From NCBI RefSeq assembly GCF_004337505.1, contig NZ_SJZI01000003.1, forward strand, positions 1-64,000: 64,000 bases of DNA. The letters run 5' to 3'. Below are positions 58,376 to 64,000 of this stretch, piece by piece; positions within the stretch are counted from its first letter, which is position 1, and every line of letters starts with the position of its first letter. The translations under genes and the position numbers were made by a program. The notes under the pieces are model-generated. The model was not told the DNA's origin, made no database searches, and was given only the letters and a program-made list of their open reading frames with translations. Origin of the DNA: Flaviaestuariibacter flavus. Its GTDB lineage: Bacteria > Bacteroidota > Bacteroidia > Chitinophagales > Chitinophagaceae.

Positions 58376-59023
58376 TTATGCATATTTAACGATGATAGAC
58401 TCAATCACATTTGCGGCGTCTTCGCATTTGTCGGTAACGTCTTCCATCACCTGGTATACCTCGCGCTTCTTGATGATCTCCTTGGCGTCGGGCTCCATGG
58501 AGAAGAGGCGCTCGATGAACATATCGGAGATGTCGTCAGCCTGGTTTTCGATCGAGTTGATCCGCACCAGCGAGTCGGTGATCTTGCGGATGTTCTTCAT
58601 GTCGCGGAGCTCGTAAACGGCGTTCTTTACCTCGGCAGTTGCCTGAACAATGAGTTCGGAGAGGCGCTGGATGCCCTCGTCGGTGGGGTTTACGTGGTAG
58701 AGTTTGATCTTTTTTGCCGATGCATAGATGTAGTCGGCGATATCATCGAGGGCCGAAGCCATGAAGTGAATGTCTTCGCGGTCGAAGGGGGTGATAAAGT
58801 TGCGGCCGAGCTCGGTGAAGATCTTGTGGGTGAGCTCATCGGAAGCATGCTCGAGGTCCTCGATGGGCTTTACAAGCCCCTGCCGCTTCGAGATATCGGT
58901 TTCGGCAACGATCGCCGCCAGCTTTTGCGCCATAATATGGCCGTTGTTCGCCACTTCTTCAAACAAACCATAGAACACTTTATCCTTGGGACTGAACAGC
59001 TTCATGAAAGAGGTAAATGCCAT
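58376..59023 (-). CDS. DUF47 family (PhoU-like) phosphate transport accessory protein
   Basis: 215 residues, all alpha, with no membrane segment. The family pattern is LFSPKDKVFYGLFEEVANNG, IEDLEHASDELTHKIFTELGRNFITPFDREDIHFMASALDDIADYIY, and ENQADDISDMFIERLF. DUF47 proteins are PhoU-like regulators of the PiT transporter and are usually encoded directly upstream of it, as here. The ATG at 59023 gives MAFTSFMKLF. Confidence 0.93.
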   Translation of the reverse strand: MAFTSFMKLFSPKDKVFYGLFEEVANNGHIMAQKLAAIVAETDISKRQGLVKPIEDLEHASDELTHKIFTELGRNFITPFDREDIHFMASALDDIADYIYASAKKIKLYHVNPTDEGIQRLSELIVQATAEVKNAVYELRDMKNIRKITDSLVRINSIENQADDISDMFIERLFSMEPDAKEIIKKREVYQVMEDVTDKCEDAANVIESIIVKYA

Positions 59024-59044
59024 ATTTCGTTTTGATGTTGGCAG

Positions 59045-59052
59045 CAAAAATA
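59045..59052 (-). promoter_or_regulatory. -7 box TATTTTTG of the DUF47-PiT unit
   Basis: An exact TAnnTTTG match on the minus strand, 21 bases before the ATG at 59023. The spacer 59024-59156 is shared with the divergent porin gene. Confidence 0.65.
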
Positions 59053-59156
59053 CTACCATCGAAACTCCGGTATCCTACGGGGCATATGGTAACATAGAAT
59101 TAATAATAGGATAATATGGGGCGTCCGCACCTTTGACATACCCAACACCCCTTTCC

Positions 59157-60479
59157 ATGTCTGCTTGTGTATACCGGGATCGCGTAAGCGCGAAAGCTGC
59201 GCTCTTGTTGCTGTCCGTGCTGCTGCTCGGTGCCTCTGCCCGGGCACAGCGCTTTCTTTCGGAGTACGATTCCACGCTTTTCCTCCGCGATACCATGGTG
59301 CGCGTGGTGTCGCGTTTCGAGAACCTGCACTTCAGCGGTTATATGCAGCCGCAGTTCCAGCTGGCTTCCACCGAGGGCGCTCCTTCCTTCGAAGGCGGAA
59401 ACTTCGCGCCGCACAGTTCCAGCCGCTTCATGCTCCGGCGGGCACGGGTGAAGCTCGACTACCAGGTGCCGGATAAGCATGGCCCCTTGCCCTTTGCAGT
59501 GTTTACCTTCCAGATAGACGCCACCGAGCGGGGATCGATCGTGCGGGATATGTTTGCGCGGGTGTACCTCCCGGGCAACCAGGCATTCTCCGCCACCGCC
59601 GGCCTTTTCGCGCGGCCCTTCGGCTACGAGGTCAACCTGTCGTCGGGCTTCCGGGAGTCGCCCGAGCGGGCACGGGCTTCGCAGGTGCTGATGCCCGGCG
59701 AGCGCGACCTGGGCGCAATGATCTCCATCGACCCCGTCAAGCGCCGCGCCGGCGCTCCCGGGCTAAAGCTCGACGCGGGGCTCTTCAACGGCCCCGGGGT
59801 AACCGCTACCACGGACTTCGACTCCTATAAAGACATCATCGGCCGCCTGACGCTGAAGCCCTATACGATCACGAAAGGCTGGCTTGTCGGCGGTGGCCTG
59901 TCCGTGCTTTACGGCGGCTGGCGGCAGGACACGAAATACCGGTATGATGCGCGGGGCGGTAATGAAGGCTTTTCCGTCGACTCTTCCGAAAGCAACACCG
60001 GCGCCCGGGCACCGCGGCATTACTATGGTGCCGACGTACAGCTCGAGATTCATCATGGCTGGGGCAAGACCGAGCTGCGCGCCGAATACTGGCGCGGCAC
60101 CCAGCCCGGCACCGCCACCACCACCGCCAACCCGGGTGCTCAGCCTGAAGGCCCTACCTATATCCGGCCCTTCGATGCGGGCATTTTTTATTTTTTGCAG
60201 AACATCGGCTCCCCGCGCTGGGAGCTGGGGCTCAAATACGACTGGTTCGACCCGAACCGCTTAGCCACAGGATCGGCCATCGGTAAGCCGGACCGTAATT
60301 ATACGGTTGCCGATATCCGCTACGATACCTGGAGCGGCGGACTCACCTTTTACGTAAACCGCAACCTGAAGGTGCTGGCCTGGTACAACCACGTGCTGAA
60401 TGAGCACACGGCGCTCCCGGCATTTACTTCCGACGCGCGCGATGATGTGTTTACGCTCCGCACCCAGCTGCGCTTCTAG
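59157..60479 (+). CDS. Porin, phosphate-selective porin O/P type
   Basis: 440 residues with signal peptide (SAKAALLLLSVLLLGASARA). The barrel shows alternating strands, for example LHFSGYMQPQFQLAS, RRARVKLDYQVPDKHG, ATAGLFARPFGYEVNLSS and GLTFYVNRNLKVLAWYNHV. It ends in the aromatic LRF. The pattern FMLRRARVKLDY and the FARPFGYE segment match the OprO/OprP-like family. It is divergent from a phosphate transporter unit, which supports a role in phosphate entry. I chose the ATG at 59157; one at 59133 is possible. Confidence 0.85.
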   Translation: MSACVYRDRVSAKAALLLLSVLLLGASARAQRFLSEYDSTLFLRDTMVRVVSRFENLHFSGYMQPQFQLASTEGAPSFEGGNFAPHSSSRFMLRRARVKLDYQVPDKHGPLPFAVFTFQIDATERGSIVRDMFARVYLPGNQAFSATAGLFARPFGYEVNLSSGFRESPERARASQVLMPGERDLGAMISIDPVKRRAGAPGLKLDAGLFNGPGVTATTDFDSYKDIIGRLTLKPYTITKGWLVGGGLSVLYGGWRQDTKYRYDARGGNEGFSVDSSESNTGARAPRHYYGADVQLEIHHGWGKTELRAEYWRGTQPGTATTTANPGAQPEGPTYIRPFDAGIFYFLQNIGSPRWELGLKYDWFDPNRLATGSAIGKPDRNYTVADIRYDTWSGGLTFYVNRNLKVLAWYNHVLNEHTALPAFTSDARDDVFTLRTQLRF

Positions 60480-60558
60480 GATTAGTGCCGGCGGTTGCGG
60501 GCCAATCTGCAACTGCCGCGGCAGGGTGCGTTGAGCGCGCCCCCCGTATCTTTATCCG

Positions 60559-61053
60559 ATGAAGCGGAGCCTCGTTCCAGCAGTTATTTTCCTGATCGTT
60601 TTCCTTGCCGCCTGCACCAAAGACAAGTTTGGCCGCAGCCACTCGGTGCTGGCCAATCGCTCGGCGCACCGCATCGTAGTGGTGCCTTATGCCAACGGGC
60701 TTCCCGACAGCAGCCTAGTGCGGGCGATGAACCCGGGCGACAGTGCCTATGTTTTTGAATCCGGCAGCAATGAGCGCGATGTGGCGCCCACCTGGACCGA
60801 AGAACTGCGCCGCTTCGACTCGGTGCGCGTTGCCTTTATCGATACGGCCGCCGCGGGGCACGACACGGTGCGGATCGCGCATGTACGCGCGGGTATCGTT
60901 CCCTCTTACCCGAAATACATCCCCTTTTCGGCGGCCCGCAGCCTGTATAACAAGGCCGCCTGGAGCGAAGAAATCATCGACGACTCGCGCAACGTGCTGA
61001 TCGGGCGTTTCACGTACACCTTTACCGAAGCCGACTTCCGGGCCGCGCGCTAA
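60559..61053 (+). CDS. Lipoprotein, function unknown
   Basis: 164 residues. A signal sequence with lipobox (MKRSLVPAVIFLIVFLAAC) puts the lipidated cysteine at C19. The mature part is small and beta-rich, with no recognised family (RIVVVPYANGLPDSSLVRAM, RNVLIGRFTYTFTEADF). A TATCTTTA box lies at 60547-60554. It is followed by the Crp/Fnr regulator. Confidence 0.8.
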   Translation: MKRSLVPAVIFLIVFLAACTKDKFGRSHSVLANRSAHRIVVVPYANGLPDSSLVRAMNPGDSAYVFESGSNERDVAPTWTEELRRFDSVRVAFIDTAAAGHDTVRIAHVRAGIVPSYPKYIPFSAARSLYNKAAWSEEIIDDSRNVLIGRFTYTFTEADFRAAR

Positions 61054-61178
61054 GCGGAGCTTCATCACCTACAGACTAATATATCCGACCCATCCAAACC
61101 CTCATTCAACATATCAAGGCCCTGGGCCCGCTCGATGCGGAGGCCGAAGCAGCCATCCGTGATGCCTTCACGGAGCGG

Positions 61179-61676
61179 GTGCTGCACAAGGGCGAGCTGC
61201 TGGTGGAGGAGGGAAAGATCTGCCGGCACCTCTACTTTCTCGAAAGGGGCGCTATCCGCGGCTTTTACAACCACGAAGGCCGCGAGGTGACGCACTGGTT
61301 CGGGTTCGCGCCCGAATTCGTTACCTCTTTTCACAGCTTCAGCACCGGGCAGGCGGCGGTGGAGAACATCCAGCTGCTCGAAGGCTCGGTGCTCTGGGCC
61401 ATCTCGCGCGAGAAGCTCGCCGGGCTGCTCGATCGCTTTCACAGCCTCGAGCGCCTTGTGCGCCTTGCTTACGAACACTATTATGTCCGCCTCGAGGAGC
61501 GCTTCGTGAACGGGCAGTTCCGCACGGCCGCCGAGCGCTACCGGCAGCTGCTGGAGCAGGAGCCGCACCTGCTGGTGCGCGTGCCGCTGCAATACATCGC
61601 GGCCTACCTGGGCATCTCGCCCGAAACCCTCAGCCGCGTGCGCGCAGCCCTTAACAAGCCGGGTAGCGGTTCTTGA
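61179..61676 (+). CDS. Crp/Fnr-family transcriptional regulator, start uncertain
   Basis: 165 residues from GTG 61179. The cyclic-nucleotide-binding fold is clear (LVEEGKICRHLYFLERGAIRGFY), and the C-terminal helix-turn-helix (VPLQYIAAYLGISPETLSRVRAAL) is typical of short Bacteroidota members. In-frame codons upstream to a stop at 61077 spell LIQHIKALGPLDAEAEAAI, the usual N-terminal helix of this family, yet contain no ATG, GTG or TTG. The natural start is probably near 61092 with a non-standard codon such as ATC or ATT. The TGA stop lies in a TTGAC-N4-GTCAA palindrome. Confidence 0.87.
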   Translation: MLHKGELLVEEGKICRHLYFLERGAIRGFYNHEGREVTHWFGFAPEFVTSFHSFSTGQAAVENIQLLEGSVLWAISREKLAGLLDRFHSLERLVRLAYEHYYVRLEERFVNGQFRTAAERYRQLLEQEPHLLVRVPLQYIAAYLGISPETLSRVRAALNKPGSGS

Positions 61677-61686
61677 CGTTTGTCAA
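61673..61686. promoter_or_regulatory. Candidate Crp/Fnr operator TTGAC-N4-GTCAA
   Basis: TTGACGTTTGTCAA is a perfect palindrome with the layout of an FNR-type box (TTGAT-N4-ATCAA). It overlaps the regulator's own stop codon and lies 22 bases upstream of the YiaA -7 box, a position suited to activation or repression of the downstream gene. Confidence 0.5.
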
Positions 61687-61708
61687 GCGGGCGCCAATCA
61701 GTGCCCGC

Positions 61709-61716
61709 TAGGTTTG
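61709..61716 (+). promoter_or_regulatory. -7 box TAGGTTTG before the YiaA-like gene
   Basis: An exact TAnnTTTG match ending 16 bases before the ATG at 61733. Confidence 0.65.
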
Positions 61717-61732
61717 TTTCAAACAAATACAA

Positions 61733-62152
61733 ATGGAACAAACGCAACCAAGCCGCGCTCCCTCAGCCGCTTTCCTCGGGGCTTCCTGGCTCGCCCTCGT
61801 TACCGGCATCACCGCTTTTATCATCGGGCTTTTCAATGCCGACATGCCGCTCAACGAAAAAGGCTACTACTTCACCGTCCTGCTCTTCGGCCTCTTCTCG
61901 GCGATCTCCGTGCAGAAGGCCGTGCGCGACCAGATCGACGGCATCCCCGTTACCTCGCTGTATTACGGACTCTCGTGGTTTGCCACCATCGCCTCCATCA
62001 TCCTCCTCACCGCAGGACTATGGAATGCCACGCTCGCGCGCAGCGAGAAAGGCTTTTACGCGATGTCGTTTTTGCTGAGCATGTTCTCGGCCATCGTGGT
62101 GCAGAAAAATACGCGCGACGCGCAGGGCGCCGACAGCCGGCGCGCGCAATAA
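61733..62152 (+). CDS. YiaA/YiaB-family inner-membrane protein
   Basis: 139 residues with four membrane segments in two similar halves: [21 protein letters not shown] / [20 protein letters not shown] and [20 protein letters not shown] / [19 protein letters not shown]. The repeated NEKGYY and SEKGFY motifs are the YiaA/B signature. The function is unknown. The position behind a Crp/Fnr-type gene with an operator-like palindrome between them suggests it is a target. Confidence 0.88.
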   Translation: MEQTQPSRAPSAAFLGASWLALVTGITAFIIGLFNADMPLNEKGYYFTVLLFGLFSAISVQKAVRDQIDGIPVTSLYYGLSWFATIASIILLTAGLWNATLARSEKGFYAMSFLLSMFSAIVVQKNTRDAQGADSRRAQ

Positions 62153-62160
62153 ACGGCAGC

Positions 62161-62814
62161 TCAGGTGTTTTTGTCCGCGACTTTCTCCGCCAGCTCTTCC
62201 TGGTCTATGCCTTCGGGCAGGAAGAAGATCACCGGTGGCACCAGCAGGCAGGCGTAGGCGATCCAGATGTTTACCCAGGCCAGCAGCGCCGCGCCGGCAT
62301 AGAGCATCATGCCGATGAAGCTCTTGCGGCGGGCGCGGTAGGAAACCTTCTGGATCTCGCGGTCGAGCTGCTTGTCGGTGTCGTGGTGCCGCAGGTGCCG
62401 TATGAGGCTGTAGTGGCGCATCAACAGAAAAGAAGCGGCCTGGAAGGCCAGTATCCCTGCGTAGAGCGACACCGAAACTGCCAGGTGCGGGTTGGCGCTC
62501 ACGATGCCGGTGCCGTAGGGAATGAGGCTCATAAAGAACAGCAGCAGGAAGTTGAACCAGAGCAGCGTGGTATCGGTATGCTCCAGCAGGTGAAACATAT
62601 GGTGGTGGTTGCTCCAGGAGATGCCGATGATCATGAAGGAAAACGCATAGGCGGCCAGGTAAGGCAACTGCCCTTTCAGGTGGTGGAGTATCTCCCAGGA
62701 GGTCCTGTCGGCGCCGGAAAGGTCGGGCAGGCGGAACTGCAGCACCATGACGGTGATGATGATCGATATGACACAATCGCTGAAGGCCTCCAGCCGGTTG
62801 GTAGCAACTTTCAT
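62161..62814 (-). CDS. TMEM175/DUF1211-family membrane protein (putative potassium channel)
   Basis: 217 residues. The family motif appears as NRLEAFSDCVISIIITVMVL (residues 6-25; usually RxxxFSDGV, here with C in place of G). The conserved ISWSNHHHMFH follows, with about six membrane segments. Members are channels or permeases; bacterial TMEM175 proteins conduct potassium. I chose the ATG at 62814 so that the motif is near the N-terminus. The Gly-to-Cys change could alter gating. Confidence 0.88.
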   Translation of the reverse strand: MKVATNRLEAFSDCVISIIITVMVLQFRLPDLSGADRTSWEILHHLKGQLPYLAAYAFSFMIIGISWSNHHHMFHLLEHTDTTLLWFNFLLLFFMSLIPYGTGIVSANPHLAVSVSLYAGILAFQAASFLLMRHYSLIRHLRHHDTDKQLDREIQKVSYRARRKSFIGMMLYAGAALLAWVNIWIAYACLLVPPVIFFLPEGIDQEELAEKVADKNT

Positions 62815-62888
62815 GTGGTTCGCGGGCAGGGCTTCAATTCGTATGCCATGAGCCTTCACCCGGTGCGGAGCGGACCGTTCATCCGGCG

Positions 62889-63776
62889 CTACCGTGTTCC
62901 AAACTGCGCCGCGATGGTCCGTACCGCCTCCAGCACCCGCGTGAGCACGGGGTTGTGGTCGTCTTTGCGCCAGGCGGCATAGAGGCGCGTCTTGTGCGGC
63001 AGCTCAATAAAGCGCACACCCGGCGGGGCGCTGCGTGCGTAAGATGCCGGCATTACCGATACACCGAGGCCGCGGGCCACCAGGCTCAGCACCATGCCGC
63101 CAAAATCCGACTCGATCCGCACGTCGGGGCTGATGCCGTAGCTGTCGAAGAGGCGGCGCAGCGAGGCCACGTAAAAGGTTTTGTGGTGAAGGCCCGGCAG
63201 GATAAAAGGCTCATCGCTCACCTGCTGCAGGCTGCTGAAGTTTTCCTGGGTGAGGCGGTGCCCTTCGGGTATGATGAGCGCGAAGGGCTCGTCGTACAGC
63301 GGCTCCGACCGCAGCGCGGCGTTCTCGGCCGGGTCGCGGCGGAAGGCGATGTCCATCTGGTAATTGAGCAGCAGCTGCTCGAAGGAGATATCGGTGGGCT
63401 CCACCAGCTCGATCTTGACCGCCGGCGCCTCCCGCGCCAGGTGCGCGATGAGCTCGGGCAGGAAGGCATAGGTGGTGGAGCCGGGGTAGCCGATGCGGAG
63501 AAAGCCCTGCGCGCCCTCGTGGATGCTGCGCGCCTGGCGGTGGATGCGCTCCACTTCCTCGAGCATCCGCGTCCACTGCCCGGCCAGGAAGGCACCCGCC
63601 GGCGTCAGCTTCACGCTGCGCTTGCTCCGCTCAAAGAGTTGTACGCCCAGCTCCTCCTCGAGGGCCTTGATCTGCCGGCTCAGGGCCGACTGGGTAATGA
63701 ACAACTTCTCGGCCGTGTTCCAGAAATGGAGCTCGCGGGAGAGGGCCAGGAAGTATTCGATCTGCAGCAGTTCCAT
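62889..63776 (-). CDS. LysR-family transcriptional regulator
   Basis: 295 residues. The N-terminal winged helix-turn-helix is ELLQIEYFLALSRELHFWNTAEKLFITQSALSRQIKALEEELGVQLFER, followed by a substrate-binding domain (LRIGYPGSTTYAFLPELIAHL, and MDIAFRRDPAENAAL). The start at 63776 gives the normal distance to the HTH. It is divergent from the GNAT gene at 63857, and the 80-bp spacer is where LysR proteins usually bind, so that gene is a candidate target. Confidence 0.95.
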   Translation of the reverse strand: MELLQIEYFLALSRELHFWNTAEKLFITQSALSRQIKALEEELGVQLFERSKRSVKLTPAGAFLAGQWTRMLEEVERIHRQARSIHEGAQGFLRIGYPGSTTYAFLPELIAHLAREAPAVKIELVEPTDISFEQLLLNYQMDIAFRRDPAENAALRSEPLYDEPFALIIPEGHRLTQENFSSLQQVSDEPFILPGLHHKTFYVASLRRLFDSYGISPDVRIESDFGGMVLSLVARGLGVSVMPASYARSAPPGVRFIELPHKTRLYAAWRKDDHNPVLTRVLEAVRTIAAQFGTR

Positions 63777-63856
63777 AAGCGGTGATGCATTTGGCGCATT
63801 AATCAATGAAGAACCGGCATTGCCCGGCCCCTTGCGAAGTACGTGCTTTGCATAAC

Positions 63857-64000
63857 ATGGAAGGGATCGAAATCAGAAGAGCAACGGCAGCCGACCTAAG
63901 CGCGCTGCAGCAGGTGGGTCGGCAAACCTTTGCCGAAACCTTTTCGGATACCAACACCGAGGAAAATATGCGGCGCTACCTCGCCGAGAGCTTTGCTGCG
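63857..64000 (+). CDS. GNAT-family N-acetyltransferase, 5' part, cut by window edge
   Basis: 48 residues are visible: MEGIEIRRATAADLSALQQV at the start, then GRQTFAETFSDTNTEENMRRYL. This is the typical N-terminus of small GNAT enzymes of the YitI/PaiA kind. The acetyl-CoA site is beyond the edge. It is divergent from the LysR gene. Confidence 0.8.
   Translation, partial: MEGIEIRRATAADLSALQQVGRQTFAETFSDTNTEENMRRYLAESFAA

Overview
The window looks like chromosomal DNA from a high-GC member of the Bacteroidota, most likely family Chitinophagaceae. The evidence is: promoter -7 boxes of the TAnnTTTG type just upstream of starts with no clear Shine-Dalgarno sequences; a GldA-type gliding ABC ATPase; a type IX secretion (T9SS) C-terminal sorting domain; a TonB-receptor-like protein with a carboxypeptidase-regulatory-like N-terminus; many small outer-membrane barrels; and KorA, split-transketolase and DinB/DUF families typical of that group. 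The genus is not determined. No tRNA, rRNA, CRISPR array or prophage was seen.

Layout. 1-0.6 kb: 5' part of an IS256-family transposase running off the left edge. 0.7-6.5 kb: serC, a DUF1015 gene, a TPR protein and an acyl-CoA ligase. 6.6-8.1 kb: four small disordered Gly/Ser/Gln/Asn-rich proteins in a row. 8.3-18.1 kb: an outer-membrane protein, OsmC, a single-domain response regulator, a possible ncRNA, KorA, SRPBCC, bestrophin, an alpha/beta hydrolase and DUF4256. 18.2-24.2 kb: an HD-domain/Pycsar-effector-like membrane fusion, an SdiA-regulated-like lipoprotein and a 1214-residue metallophosphoesterase/BamA-barrel fusion whose middle part looks kinase-like. 24.3-35.4 kb, mostly minus strand: GAF protein, nth, divIC/ftsB-like, eno, gldA, and a carbonic anhydrase + SulP pair. 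35.8-43.4 kb: L,D-transpeptidase, an ECF sigma / anti-sigma / outer-membrane protein operon, and an overlapping DUF2339-DUF3999 pair. 43.5-54.5 kb: DinB, DUF2750, rluF, a TonB-receptor-like protein, a LytS/LytTR two-component pair, a T9SS cargo, small proteins and kbl. 54.6-60.5 kb: transketolase C-terminal half, galE, and a phosphate locus (PiT + DUF47, divergent from a porin). 60.5-64 kb: lipoprotein, Crp/Fnr regulator with a candidate operator, YiaA-like, TMEM175-like, LysR and a partial GNAT.

How genes work together. Likely functional groups are the DUF47-PiT-porin phosphate locus, the SulP-carbonic anhydrase pair (probably bicarbonate/CO2), the sigma/anti-sigma/outer-membrane-protein operon, the LytS/LytTR pair, the DUF2339-DUF3999 pair and the Crp/Fnr-YiaA unit.

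The most unusual feature is in the spacers. Many intergenic regions hold short 8-15 base 'words' repeated 2-6 times. They start at, or within about 10 bases of, a stop codon and return in inverted orientation on the far side of an intrinsic terminator. The word differs from spacer to spacer, but several words recur at unlinked places. In several genes the word supplies the stop codon itself. A separate ~170-bp MITE-like element occurs twice, in opposite orientations. I do not know whether this spacer architecture has been described.
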